Positions 21,890 to 34,800 of a stretch of 64,000 nucleotides of DNA are shown here, in pieces. Position 1 is the first letter of the stretch, and every line of letters begins with the position of its first letter. The notes beneath the pieces are model-generated. The model was not told where the DNA came from and searched no databases. It saw nothing but the letters and a program-made list of their open reading frames with translations. Position numbers and translations under genes: made by a program. Source of the stretch: Ridgeia piscesae (Eukaryota; Annelida; Polychaeta; Sabellida; Siboglinidae); the NCBI GenBank assembly GCA_025642075.2, contig JAODUO010000117.1, forward strand, positions 199,501-263,500. Direction: 5' to 3'.

Positions 21890-24800
21890 TCCATGCCAAA
21901 ATCAACTTAATTTGAACATAATAGTTTAAAACAATAATTTTATTTACAGTAATTTTATTTTATCAAACTTGTTCCCAGTAGAAAGATTTGCCATTTACTG
22001 TTTACACATGTGGAAATCTGAAAGTCTGCCATTGTATTTATCAAAAAATATATTCGAGGTATGGTATTAAAAATCCAGGGTTTTGAGGCCTTCATTTTTA
22101 ACCAATCAAATGGCATGTTTTTCAAGGATTTCTGTGACCCACACAAATCCGGGTTACACCATTGAGGTCATATGTCACCAGGTACTTTGTCACACACTGT
22201 AATTGTGATGGCTGCAGACATTAACAGCATCCATCAATCATCTTCCAAATTATCTATTTCTCTTTACATCTATCAGTGATGCTGCATTTACTCTTGTCTG
22301 AACCCTAATCCATACTGGCAAACTTCATCTATGGAGAGAGTCCCAACTAAGCTTAACTAAGTCCAACCCTACGTCAGTGCAGCCTCAGTGCTGCCGAAAT
22401 GGGATTTTAGGCAGACAAAAGGGAACATAAAATACAACAAATAATTATACGCATAGAAATGTTTATAAAACTGAGAGGATTTTTCACAAGCTTTTGAGAT
22501 GAATTCTGTCAGAAGAATGTGATGAATATCTTACAATTAGACATAAGCCCAACGAATGTGACACAAAACCATCGGCGACAAGATAGAACCACAAAAAAAC
22601 CTTTTATATAATTGCTTGCAAATTATCCTAATTTATTTATGCATTCAGCGTTGAAACAAAACCATAGCTTCATGATATGTGCCAAATGGAAATTACACAT
22701 TATTTGTTCACTTCTTTACACCATTTATTCTGCCATGTTTCCACCAGATCTGTTGTTTTTGTGCGAGAAGCTCCCCCTCAAGAGACGAGCAAATATAAAG
22801 TGGCAGCAGCCCCAGAACACTCCCCATCTGCCGTCGTGTGAACAGCTCCACTCAGTGGCAGCTTCGAGGGATTTTTTATAAGAGTTCCCTCGTGGGTCTT
22901 TCCAACTGAACTGCACACACTGAGGATGACTCTGAACCTCTAAAGGTTGTTTTAATTAAACGTCCACTGTTGCAGACCAAGTACACTGGCGGTGGGACAT
23001 AATGACACTTGTGAGCCGATTCTTTACAGAAAATATTGACTTAGGTAACAGTTATATTAAAAAACATATATTGTTTGTATGCTGCATTTTAATATTAACA
23101 TAGAATAAGTGCATGAAAAATGACAAGTTGCCAATATTCTACAAAAAATACACTTACCCCGGGTACTCTACACAACACAAATGGACCCGATTTATATACA
23201 TTTATCTAAAAACTTGTTATTTATCATTTCATACTAATTATCAACAATGGAGTAACATGGTATCTGCATGTTTAAACTAGTGCTTTAGTTAATAGAATCA
23301 TTTCAATTTAGGCCAGTGTGAATTTAGTAAGTGATTGAATTATGTAAACGACACATTCTACCGCACTAGACAAAAAATTCCTCCATCAGTGCCAATGAAT
23401 TTGATTTGACAGAACAGCAGCCTCTCTTATACCCACATTTTTATAAATGTAATGATCAATTGTCAAATGTTTTTTGGCCAAATAATCCAGAAACTGCCAA
23501 AAATTACATACAAATAACAATTAAATAATCTGGACAATAATTCTTACAAATATTTTATATGCATCATATGCTATAGTCTGTATGTATGATCTAAACAACT
23601 ACCTTGCAAGTTGGGAACCGATCTGAGCATGAAAGACCATAGAAAACCATATGACGCAGTTTGCATTCTTAAACTTGCCTGTCTCAAAAAATGCCTTCAC
23701 CCTAGGGCAAACATGTGTAATTACCACTAAGTACTAAATACTAAGTACTGTTAAATGGCTAAAGTAGTATAAAGTGCAACCACATGTGGCCATCGTTAGA
23801 ACAATCCGAAGCAGCTAAAATACTCTGGCATGAATCTGCAAGTGGAACTAGCACGGTCTTCTGCTGGCACTGGCAAAGGATCCCAGTCAGTGAGTTACAC
23901 CCACATAAAGTTGGCTAATTTAAGCTAACCCAAAACGTATCCACCCAGGAAGTGCAGCTTACATTCTTACGGTCGTGTATGTCTTGGTTACCGAGGCATT
24001 TTGCTGAAAGTCTTACAGTTGGAAGAACTGTGACTTTCACAGTCTTTTCCTCCGAAACTAACATATGCGGAACGTGCTCTGTTTTCCACGATAAAAGCAA
24101 ACTCAAATAATTTCTATGTTTAAACTGGTGCAACATTCTGGGTAATTACTAGCTACATATCAGATGAAAGGTATTCTTAACATTCAACAACCAATCTAAT
24201 TTTGCTTTAACCTTCAACAAACAGGTTTGCCAGTAGTATGATAAACGTTCAACTACCAGGTTCTCAAACAATACAAATTGTGTTTAACCTAAAACAACCA
24301 GGTTCTTAATCACCTGGTATTTACAGTGTGATTAGCTTTTGATGTGGCTCTCTCCATCTCTAAATGCTGATTATGTTATATGAAGTTTATTCCCAGTGCA
24401 TGTTATGTTTAACTTGTTCAATCAGACATCCTCTGTCCAAGTTGTGTTTCACTTGAATCACACAGGCTGTTCGACTGAACTGTGCCTTCATTTCAAGAAC
24501 GCTGCCGAATGCTAGCCCAACACACCAACAAAATGTCATCAAGGTCTAAATCACGCATAAGTTACAATGAGGTTTACTGAAATGTAAATTGTGCTTTAAG
24601 ACGTACAAGTTACAACCATAACTATCTCCAAAAAAAATGTGTGCTTAACTTTAGACAACCAAGTTCTCCTCCAGTTATAATTAACCAGATTAAATTGTAG
24701 TTCACAGACAAGAAAGACAAATTAAATGAAAGAAGAGGAAGAACAAGAACTCTGAAATTGAGGAACGACACCTGCGCCAGCCTCACTCCTGATGACAGGA

Positions 24801-24897
24801 AACTACGAGGAGAACAACAAATCCAACCAGGTTTACTTGTTCTGCTTAACATACAACAATCACAACTCTCTCCACTTGTAAACTGTATTTAGCTTAC
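21890..24897. other. Intron, no feature recognised
   Basis: AT-rich sequence. Around 24180-24310 the phrase 'aacattcaacaacca/accaggttctcaa' recurs loosely, hinting at an old ~60-bp degenerate repeat. No exon is evident. Confidence 0.35.
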
Positions 24898-25014
24898 GAC
24901 AACGAGTTCCTCCTCAGATCCCTTTCTCCCCTCTCCTTCCTCCTCCATGTCGCCAGAGTCCTTCGTCTTCACCCGGCTGTAGTCACTGGAGCTGCCTTGT
25001 CTGAACAAACCCAT
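24898..25014 (-). CDS. Candidate alternative first coding exon of minus-strand gene
   Basis: Minus-strand ATG at 25014 opens 39 codons (MGLFRQGSSSDYSRVKTKDS... ending EEELVV) and reaches a GTAAGC donor after 24898, in phase 0. An in-frame TGA lies a short distance upstream, so this ATG would be the start. The exon joins in frame to the common exon at 382. If an internal acceptor (TTGTTCAG at 25001) were used instead, 103 nt would be out of phase with exon 2, which favours the first-exon reading. The peptide is acidic and Ser/Lys-rich, with no membrane segment. The Gly at position 2 invites a myristoylation question, but position 6 is Gln, which is unfavourable. Confidence 0.5.
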
Positions 25015-25236
25015 GTTAGTGACCGGCTCCGTATGGACATGTCATCTACTGACTATCCAGAATACAAAATGAAACACTGAGAATAGACACTGACGTTTAA
25101 ACCAGCTGAAACCCAGAAAGACACAAGACAGGTCTACAAATTGGCCAATGGCTGAGGTTGTGATGTCCGAAAGTGTAATATGCTGTAATAAGCAAGCGCT
25201 TTTAATGGGACTGTGTTTTCTTGATGACGTCTTTAC

Positions 25237-25244
25237 TGACGTCA
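25237..25244. promoter_or_regulatory. Palindromic TGACGTCA (full CRE-like site)
   Basis: A perfect 8-bp CRE palindrome about 220 bp upstream (minus sense) of the candidate alternative ATG at 25014. A TGACGTC half-site-like word lies nearby at about 25224. It fits a CREB/ATF-responsive promoter for the short isoform. Function is inferred from motif and position only. Confidence 0.4.
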
Positions 25245-25344
25245 CGGTTGACATTAATATTGATACCAGTATTATTTTTTGTTTATTTCCATTTGTAATC
25301 GTAAGATTACATTTAAAAACATGTATACAATACTTTTAAAAAAT

Positions 25345-26350
25345 TACACAAAAAGAGATACAGTGTACTTATAAAGGAATTATTAAAAGTATAATTACTA
25401 AATAAGTGGTAGTTTTACTTTTTAAGATAAAATTATATTTATACTTATAACAATGTCTAAAAAATTATAATTGTGTAAAACAATTAAATGTAATAAAGTT
25501 GCATTTAAAAATTGATCTATATCAGTTTAATAATACAAATACTGCTACTTGAGAATTGGACAGTAGATTTAAGAGATTTCAGTGTAACTGTACACTTATC
25601 TCCCATGCAGAGAGTGCACTAAAGTGAATGTCTTCTGGGAATCTTCCTAGTGATGCTATTTTGGCAGGCACATTTGAAAAAGTGTGTTTTACAGTTGGTG
25701 CCCCCAGTGAGGTTATCAAGCAACTTGATCCATTGGCTGCATAATTCATTCCAAAATGGAACAAAAATATTACTTTTTAGCAAGTATAAAATTAATTGTA
25801 TTTGTGACAGAATTGTTAAAAGACACACACTATTTATAAGACTATGCTTATAAATCTGGTATGATTACAGACAACCTGTCAGAATGATCATGTTTTAAAC
25901 CTTGATTTCTATGCTCAAGACTTTAGAGCAAATATACCATATTCATATCCTTATTAATTTGAACAATCTATCTACAATGAGACATTGCAATGCCTAATAA
26001 ACTGGAGTAAAGTTACTAGACAAAATGCTTTTTAATTGTATCAGAGGTACAATTGTTCATATTTTAGTCAATGTGTGGTTTTCTTACTGTTGTCTGCCAA
26101 AGCAGTGCACATTATATCTCCTGCTACTCCGATATCTTCACATTCTGGTTACGAACAAAGTTCAGTTTAATACCAAAATTTTTTTTTTTTTACAACCGAC
26201 ATTGTTACGTTCTGTTTAGCACAAAAGCCAGTGTCAAATAATTCAAATATTGGCTGGATTGCAAACTAATCTAAGTATTATATATGGTTGAAGTAGAACA
26301 TGAGATAACTGACGGACATTGTGTACCACCACGTGGACACCTTACGAAGG
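25345..26350. other. AT-rich intron, no feature recognised
   Basis: Very AT-rich. It includes a homopolymer T run near 26180-26192. Only short open frames are present. Confidence 0.35.
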
Positions 26351-26354
26351 GAAA

Positions 26355-26530
26355 TGATCTAGATAAAGACTGGTAAGATGATGGAGGGACGAACTAGATA
26401 CTAGATGACTACAGGAAGGGCATCAACTGGCTGATGACAATGCGGTACAGGCAGACCTAGAAACAACATGCTGAGGCCTTCACCCAACCATCGGACACCG
26501 TCCAAGCAAGGACTGGTTTTCTGACCACGC
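26355..26530 (+). mobile_element. RTE-type LINE 3' fragment, plus strand
   Basis: Contains 'gatgatggagggacgaact', 'agatgactacaggaaggg' and 'aaacaacatgctgaggcc', which match in order the minus-strand 3' end of the LINE at 61690-61890. Translated, the tail gives KQHAEAFTQP, the C-terminal signature shared with that element. It is broken by stops and is a truncated relic. Confidence 0.7.
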
Positions 26531-27139
26531 AAGGTTATAAGAGTCCTGGGAGTTGGCAGGCTCCAACCCAACCAGGGATGTGCCAGTCATTCCTCCATAC
26601 AGAATTAGATCTCCTTGTCACTCAAACTGCCTCAACAACTTGCTAAATTTAGCACAAAGGCGCCATTAATCTTCCCACTTGTTAACTTATTCTGTACAGA
26701 TTTCCTGTTGTTTTAACAAGGTGGAAACCATTGCATATGATACCGAAATGTACGTTATCAAGAACCAAAAGTATTGAGCATATTTAAGTAATTCTATTTA
26801 TGTAAAATAAAATAATCTTGCAATCGAGCCATTTTCATCATCTACTTATACAAAGTTTTAATAAAAAAGTTCCTTAACAGTGATGTTGTATCAAACATGG
26901 CATTTCAGCACACATATTCCTGAATAACGTTCACACGAATAAGCCTTTAATCTATTTCAGTCATACCTCTGTCGCAATTACAACATTTGGGCAGGACCAA
27001 AACCAAACAATATCATCAGAATATTGTATAAGAAATAAACGACGGGCAAATAATTGCATAAGATTCTACAACTGTCATAGCAATTAACAACGAAATAAAC
27101 AGTTTAACTGAGACAACTGCTGTGGGACTGATCAACACC

Positions 27140-27295
27140 ACTTAAAGTGGAGAGGAGGATGTGAAGATGGAGATGGATGGGTGACATGCTGAGAAACCCT
27201 GCAAAGACATGAAACCATCACTCACATGAAAACACCCGAGGGAAGAGAAAAAAGGAAATGACCTGGTAACTGCTTGCAGCAGCGAGACCTTGACC
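27140..27295 (+). mobile_element. RTE-type LINE C-terminal fragment, second subfamily
   Basis: Reads RWRWMGHML-R(K/N)P... then PRGKRKKEMTW across frame breaks. This is the zinc-poor C-terminal tail typical of RTE-clade reverse transcriptase ORFs (RWRWxGHVLR...PxGKRKRGRP). Short and decayed. Confidence 0.55.
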
Positions 27296-28485
27296 CAGAA
27301 ATAGTGACCTTGGGTTGCACCTGGATTGAACTAATGCTGACGTCGCAAAACAGGACACCATGCAGAACCTATATCGAAGGCCTTATATGCTGTCAGTAAG
27401 ATGTATCTATGAATTAAACTGGTCTGATCTGTCATCCGGAATCATTATCTCAAGCCATAATTTCAGCAGGAGGTTAGATGAATCAAATGTACTTGCTGCT
27501 TTGCTCTTAGAAAGATGCGCTACTCCCAACAATATAAGTGATTCCAGGAACTTCAGGTTAGTCTTGTCTGCCCAAACAATGGCTGTGTTTACTATTTTAA
27601 TGTATTATTACAATATGAATGTTTTATGGATGAATCGTTCAACGCGTGAACACGGTTGCAGGGATTTTTACAGGAGTAAACCTTCATCACATTAATGTTA
27701 TTCTAGCATCAACTACATTACAATAAGACAATAAGTAACACACTGCGTCTCTCTCACATACACACCACTGATGCAAAATAAACTGCACTGTGAAAACTAA
27801 AAATAATAAAATCAATCAAACATGCTAATTTCCACTGGGAAAACGCGCATTGTTCAATTCGATCCAAACAGGTGTTCCCGTCTGCACGTTTTATTACACC
27901 TGTGCAGATCAATTTCGCCAGGTAGGCATGACATACGCTATGTATCACAGGTGAAACTAAAGCTGGCATTGCTTGATTCCTCCAAGCTGTCGTGTCGATC
28001 AACGTCAGTCGTCCTTAGGAGGAAATTCCCTTGCGTTGCAATCACACAGCCGCATGCAAAAAACTGATCAGTAATCTGTTGTAATGGCATCTTGAGGGAT
28101 CCCTCGGTGGCTTGGACAGGTTTCGAGTCGTATGGTAATCATGTGGTTGTCTTGCTGTCTGGTCAGGTCTTACACGTGAGTGTCAGTAGGCCAGGGCTGC
28201 CAACAACCTGTGGCTTACTGCCCTAGAGAGGCCTCTGGTGTACAGGAGCATCAGGTTTGTACTGATGCCTGAGGGAACATATGGATGAAACTGAAGGCCT
28301 CTTCCACGACCACCAAGTGATCGACATGAAGTGGTCTGATTACAAGGGTGGCCTGATTAAGAGGTTGGTCAGGTGTGTAGAGGTACAGTTTTACTAAACA
28401 CACACATGCATATATTCTGAAGAGTTTTGATGTTTTATTATTTAATTTTATTCTATAAAATGACGTTATTTTAATTATTATTAAC

Positions 28486-28487
28486 AT

Positions 28488-28518
<31 letters not shown>

Positions 28519-28581
28519 TTATATATATAATTATATAAATTTTATATATGTATGTATATATATATATTAAATAATATATAT

Positions 28582-28628
<47 letters not shown>

Positions 28629-28680
28629 TATATAATATATTAAATATATATATATATGTGTGTGTGTGCGTATGTATATA
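28486..28680. repeat. (TA)n microsatellite with GT tail
   Basis: Imperfect AT dinucleotide tract of about 180 bp with interspersed tta and aat, ending in TG repeats. Confidence 0.95.
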
Positions 28681-29354
28681 CTTATAATTATAATGACATC
28701 AAACAACAGTTGAGGATCGTATAAAAATTAGACTACAAGAGGATTATAATTACTCTTTGATGATGAACACTAAAAACGAGCTACAACCTTTTGTGTTTTT
28801 TAATGCAAACTCTGGTTCCTGGGCAATGAGCCATTATAATATTATATTGTCCGTGTTTTTTAATGGCTGAAGTCACGAATATCCTTCGTTTACAGATTAT
28901 GGACACATAATCCACCATCTATTGTTTAGTGGTCGGTAAGAAAGTATAAGGTCATAGGTTGTCACTTATGAAATGACGTCAGAACCCAGGGAACATATCT
29001 AGAAGCAGTGGCCATTTTTTAAAGACAATCAATCACGCTTTGACGAATAGTTGTAATTGAGAGCGCATCTTTGTAATAACAATCAGTCACATCTGTGCCA
29101 GATGCCTGCTCGCTCATCAAAAGTTGCAACTGTGCGTGTACAGTAATACGTCACACCTGTGCTGCAACAGAGACTGGCATCAAGTTATGACATATGTGGC
29201 TACCGTTGCATTTTTCTCTTGCTAGAAATGGCTGCCGAGGGCGCACACAGTTGAAGACTATATGAAGGTAATAAGAAGCATCTGTTGGTGTCAGTTCTGC
29301 AGATGTGCAGTATACATGGCACTAATAGTCACTGGGTGCAGGCAACAACAGCAG

Positions 29355-29373
29355 GGAGGGGGGAGGGGGTTGT
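29355..29373 (+). repeat. G-run cluster (possible G-quadruplex)
   Basis: Short block of G3-G6 runs separated by single A, in an otherwise AT-rich intron. It meets a simple quadruplex pattern on the plus strand. Confidence 0.5.
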
Positions 29374-29394
29374 CAAATCACATAACATTAATCA

Positions 29395-29470
29395 TAATAG
29401 TAAATTTTATTCGTATAACGCCACGGATATAAACCTGTTCAGAGGTGCTTAACTTTGGTGAACGATAATC
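29395..29470 (+). mobile_element. Head fragment of dispersed repeat, family C
   Basis: 'tttattcgtataacgccac...acctgttcagaggtgctta' resembles the 5' part of the family C copy near 59925 ('ctatatagcgcagcatcc...tttgctcaaagtgcttta'). Confidence 0.4.
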
Positions 29471-31469
29471 ACTGCTATAAATTAAAAAGAAAAGAAATGA
29501 GTAAGTATATGAAAAAGTTAGTAAATAATAAATAATGTATGTAAAATAAAGTATCGGCTAAAGCCTGAGCAGTCCAAAGTAAATCAAACAAATAGGACCT
29601 AATAAAAAGTTGACTAATTAAAACAATTATTGAAAAGAGCAGTTTCTCATGACAATGGTGGAGACTTTAGTGTTTACCCTTGTCCAGGTGGCAACAGACA
29701 GACATTGTTTTCAACTACAGGGGTTCTACACAAGAATACTGCAAACAATATTTAACACTGACTGGAAAGGTCATCCAACTAAAGAATAACTTTACAGAGA
29801 TGCGTGCAAACAATGTTCTCAGTTGATACTGGAACAGGCATATGGCAGTTTAGTTTAATGCACTTTCATGTGCAAGTAAAAGAGTCTCACCTACTTTTTA
29901 AGGTCAACGACCGTGCACAACTTTTTCGATCTGGCAATTTACGATTTAGTACAAAATGTAAAGATAGCGGCACTTGTCCCGAGATGTCTCAGCGCATCAA
30001 TAAATGATTGCGGTTCTTTAGGACGAGCACCTGCTCCAAGTGGCCTTGTCTTCTGTGTTCAAGTGCACTGTAGTAGGGAGACAAAAGCCCCGCAACCCCA
30101 AGGGAGACAGGCTTTGTTCTCATTACTACACAGTGACACACGCCTGTACCATGGGGGGATTCTACACGAATTAACGGGTCTCGTGGTCTTGTCTCGCAGG
30201 GACACACATTTCATCTGACACACCCGGCAACTATGGCGGTCTAGAGAGTTGGAACCTAGTGCTTCCCTTCCCAAAGTCCCACTGATCCCGGTTCATCTAG
30301 GATTTATGACTCCGTGCCCCAATGGGCATATAATAGGATTAACAACATCTATTGACAATCAACATGTGTGTATCCTGAATTATATATACCCAGGTAGTCT
30401 TTTGTCAATTCCAACATTATATTTTTGTATTTGATAACTATTCTATATGAAGCTGTAACCAGGTTAATATTTTCATCATAGCACATAAAAGACAGACAAT
30501 TATCCATTTTACTATTAACTTGGTATAAAATATGAAATCATTTAGTACAATCCATGAAATTATTTACAAATATATTTATATGTACGCTCAGTGAAAATAA
30601 ATGACACAATCACTACCAACTCAGAACAATGTAGACGACTGTGAACTCCAAACATAGTTTTTAACAGCTATTACATGGCAGCTACATTTAACCTCTAGGT
30701 TAAACATTGTTAATCAGATGTCTCTCTTCTTTCAGATTATTAACAACAATGCAGTGCACTGTTCTAAAGACGAGGGGCATAGTAACAACATGTGTTAACT
30801 TGCATGGACTAAACATTGAAGTCAAGAATAAGTATTCATTACAGTGTTAATATCCAACATAAGTGATAACTGGTTAGCACGATCCTGACATATGACATAA
30901 TTGACTGCAATTGATAAGGTTATTGACAGGACACAACGCCGTAACAGATGTGAATTCAATATCGACCACAAGATCAGACAGACACACGATCAGAACCCAC
31001 TGGTGTGCAATGGTTAATATCCATAAAGCTGCTGTGTACTGCATGAACATGTACGTCCACACCTCTGGGATAACTTGCTACAAGACTTCTATCACCAAGT
31101 AACAAGCTAGGCTGGAAAATATGGATACATGGTGCAACGTTGTTTATCAACAAGTACAGAGTTGCTCCATGTATCGCAACAGTTTCCACAGCCACATAGC
31201 TGCGCAACGTAAATCAGCAGAGGGAAACCGTTGTGATATCAACGAGGGTGCACTGACCCAGAGACGCAGGAGTGAGGTGGAATGCAGCGCAGTTTCATTG
31301 TAAACATGGTTCACCAAAACGTTTTTGAGGTGCAGAATTTCACACTTTTGGAAGCAGATAATTTTTGCACATTTTACTGTGTATACAGTGGAGGTGGCCT
31401 TAACAAAAACAGTAATAAGTTCTTATATAGCTCAATATCCAGTCCTTACAACTGCTCAAATTTCAAAAT

Positions 31470-31700
31470 GCTTAACACTTTACTCTCTGGCAGACCTATT
31501 CAATCAAACACCATATCGACCTCTCTCAAGTTATCTGGGAATAAATCAGCCATACAGCAATTAATACACAAATTCGTATATAAATATACACCACTGTCTA
31601 TAACCAGGTACTCATGCTTACAGCTGGGTGAACTGTAGCAACATAGAGTGAACAAACTTGTTCGAGATTCGACACGGCAGTACAGGATTCGACCCTGTGA
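31470..31700 (+). mobile_element. Dispersed repeat, family C, copy 1 (tRNA-like tail)
   Basis: 'ctttactctctggcagacctattcaat ... cagccata ... accaggtactcatgcttaca ... gtgaactgtagcaacatagagtgaa' is shared in order with 34570-34800 and 59965-60165. The right end has gattcgaccctg-like words resembling an antisense tRNA B box, which suggests a SINE or a composite repeat. It ends about 40 bp before exon 2 of the minus-strand gene. Confidence 0.6.
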
Positions 31701-31746
31701 GGATGTATGAGACGACTCATAATAAAAGACCAAGTAAAGTAGGTAC

Positions 31747-31950
31747 CTTGATACTGCCTCGTCTTGCGACAGAGCTCGCGCTGCCGGCCGCTCTCACTGC
31801 ACTAACAGACTTGCTGCGAGCTCCACCAAGACTTGTCGGGGGCTTTGTCTTCTCATCGGAAGCGTTCTCCTCACAAGTGCTCGTGTCGGGGACACTGCCC
31901 GCAATGTTTGACTCAGGCTGCAACTTGGAGGGTCCAACGCCAGGCATCGT
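31747..31950 (-). CDS. Exon 2 of minus-strand gene
   Basis: An acceptor TTTGTTTCAG precedes 31950. The exon is 204 nt, exactly 68 codons, and ends AAG|GTACCT after 31747. It is phase 0 at both ends, in frame with exon 1. The peptide begins TMPGVGPSKLQ and ends SVARRGSIK. It is Ser/Pro/Ala-rich, with no hydrophobic segment and little predicted order. RRGS is a good basophilic (PKA-type) phosphorylation context. Coding potential is supported by the precise splice-bounded frame and a higher GC level than its surroundings. No domain is recognised; it would be the second part of a long N-terminal cytosolic tail. Confidence 0.7.
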
Positions 31951-34560
31951 CTGAAACAAAGGAAAATAAACTGACACAGTGATCACTAATCTAAGTCTCA
32001 CGCCTCCAAATCTACAGGCTGTTATTTCTCTTTATTACCTCATATGTTGTCAGAACTTTCTGTAAATTTGTTTCTGAAGTTTACACTAAAATCTGCGAAA
32101 ATGCTTTCTCTTTTGCCGCTCCAACCTACAGTGTATTTCAATACGCCTGTGGACATGGGTGGCCCATGCCGATACCTTCAAAACGGCACTCAAGACACAA
32201 CTGAAGGGGTGCTAAAGGCACAACTTTTTAACAATGACTTCTATTATCCAATATCTTGCTATTGTTGTTCATTGTCATTATGTTTAATTGTTTTAAAGCA
32301 ATTATTTATCAAAAGTGCATTTATCAATTATTTGTCAGTAATTTTTTTCAGTAATTAATTATTTTAAATATACTATAGTATTACTTGATGTTATTAAATT
32401 AAAAATGATATGAAACATTGCAAAGGTTTTGATAAAATGATTATGTTGTGGTGCTATGTAACAAATTGGTATACTTTACTGTTATTATTATTAACCTCAT
32501 AACTCAATATTGTGTAAGATGACATCAGTAAACATGCAATATATAACCCGATTATCCCTTCCTGCCTCACTGAAGAATCGTATAGCTGGGTACACCATTT
32601 ATCAGTCTGCCTGTCCCATTCTGAAGCAATATATGATGCAATAAACACCCGTAAACTCACGAGGAACTCCAAGCAAGCTTCTTGCACTTTCAAATGACCA
32701 CTCGCTAAAACCGAGCAAACGTTGAGCGAAACTTTCCTGAAGCACTGCCAAAGACATCCGTACCGTTGCTTCGCCGAATGTATTCTGACAAAGTTGTTGA
32801 AGAATTACTGAGAGGACCAGCCAACATGTCAGCTAATTCAGGCAAGTTAGGAGTCATTACCCCTGAATGTCAACTGCTGGCCAAGTTCGTGCCTATAAAT
32901 ATTGGTAGGCAAACAGAAGCAAGAATGCTTATGGAATCGTGCCTAACCAATGCTAACTACCATTGCAGCAACAGCCCATTACAGGCAATAAATCACTTCA
33001 TTGCGTCTACAATCCACTCACTTTAAATTGTTTGATTCACATGACAAGCCAACACAAAATATACCCACAAACTACTGGTTCAAAATAAATCCTATTTCTA
33101 GAATTGCCATTCACCAAGCACTCTTTCGTGTTGTATTAAATGTGTTATATTTGGTATTATGATTTTAACGGAGTTTAAACAGAACACAAAAAAGTGGTGC
33201 AAGACTTATAAACGTTATCACCAGTGCTAATAACAGATTATGTGAAAGTTTTTTACCAATTTCTTCTATGACCTTCACCTTCTTGTTTACTCACAACGGT
33301 AATGTTTGATTTCCGATTGTTTACAGAGAATACGAATCTGTGATTATTTTGAAATTGGAGCATCAGACAGATTCATGATTTAAACTTGTTCACACAATGT
33401 TACTTAATCATGCATTTAACAACCAACAACCATATTACATTAAATTTAAATGAAATTATCAAAATGTCATAGACAATATATAAAAGCATGCATGCCAGCC
33501 ATGTGTGACACTACAAATGATTTGACCTTACAGTATATTTGGTAAGTATTACGTAATGTATAATCATTTCACGGATGCAATGATTCCCTTGGTGCGGCAG
33601 TGGGCAGGTGTGGCTGGTTAACAATTAATTATTAAACTGATGCGTAATGTAATTAACTAAATTGGATTCTCATTTGATCTAAACTCTTCGCTATTGATCC
33701 AGATGTGGCTGTGTAAGATACTGGCAAACAAGAGACATGACACGACCACTCAAGTGGCTTACTTAGAAGTATGAATGTCAACAGGACTGACTTAAACACA
33801 TCTGATGACATGTCTGATGTCTTACAGATTTGTGTATATGAACATCAAATAAATAACCTAACACTGAACAATGACAATCCTGCAGAAGAACACCAGATGC
33901 ACAATACTGCACTGGAATGAAATAACTAATCAAAAATATAAATTTATAACACATTTCGAGATGGTAGTAGTTTTATACCTATCACAAACACAGACTTTTG
34001 CTCAACAGAGCCGTTGTCAAGTCAGTTACCAACGTCACTGACCTGACAATGAGATCCCAAAACCAACGTAAAAACACCGCTCTGTCCAACTGCTTTTGTT
34101 GTCTGAACCAATTTATGTCCAAGATACATAATATTGTATCCAAAATATATGTATGGGTACCTCCATTTCTGTGCACTTTGTCCAGCAATCACTGTCCAAT
34201 TCTAGTTCACGTCCAACTGTGGCTCAACATACTGGGCTGTGAGGTATGCCGTGGGAACCAGTGGTATATATATATATACAGGATGCCAGAATATTCTAAT
34301 AAGACCACCATACGTCATACACGTATGTAAATATATGATCAGCAATAGACACAACCGTATGACGGAGGCATGCTGTGACGTATTTCTTATCGCTGGCGTT
34401 GGTGGATTACTTGGTAATTATCTGTAAAGATATACCGTTGTGTAATGTCATTACACAGTAATCTTATTACTATAAAGGTCACCTTCAGGACTGGGTCAAT
34501 GTAACCTGAATACTGATGTGACCATTAAGTAAAGGTAATACAGTGTATCTTATACAGTGC
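31951..34560. other. Intron 1 of minus-strand gene, left part
   Basis: AT-rich, with ORFs no longer than about 105 codons that lack splice support. A short (TA)5 lies near 34267. Nothing else is recognised. Confidence 0.35.
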
Positions 34561-34569
34561 ATTCTTTTT

Positions 34570-34800
34570 ACTGCTCAGAGCAATTTACTCCCTGGCAGAC
34601 CTATTCAATCGACCACCATCTTGACAACTCTGGGAAGCACTCAGCCATGGTGCAATTAATGAGCAGACTATCCGTAGACAATTACTACCCTCCACTGCTC
34701 ATTCATACAGTTAAGTGAACTGAAGCAATGTAGAGTGAATGTACTTGCCCAAGCTTCAACACAACAGCACACGATTTGAACCCAGATTCTTTTAGTTGAC
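34570..34800 (+). mobile_element. Dispersed repeat, family C, copy 2
   Basis: Shares the family C landmarks ('tttactccctggcagacctattcaatcgaccacc', 'gtgaactgaagcaatgtagagtgaa') with copy 1. Its tail, 'gatttgaacccaga', is the best antisense tRNA-like B-box in the family. Confidence 0.65.

Larger units (their letters stand above)
28690..31465. other. Intron, otherwise featureless
   Basis: Apart from the two small repeat items noted separately, I see no exon. A more GC-balanced block at 29950-30330 has overlapping ORFs of 60-100 codons on both strands, none recognised or splice-supported. Confidence 0.35.

Noticed and set aside
29913..30274. Overlapping ORFs on both strands of about 70-100 codons
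   Set aside because: Both strands are open equally in a GC-balanced patch; no start context, splice logic or family match supports either.
31658..31954. 98-codon plus-strand ORF over 31.7-31.95 kb
   Set aside because: It is the antisense shadow of exon 2 of the minus-strand gene, whose splice sites and phase define the real frame.
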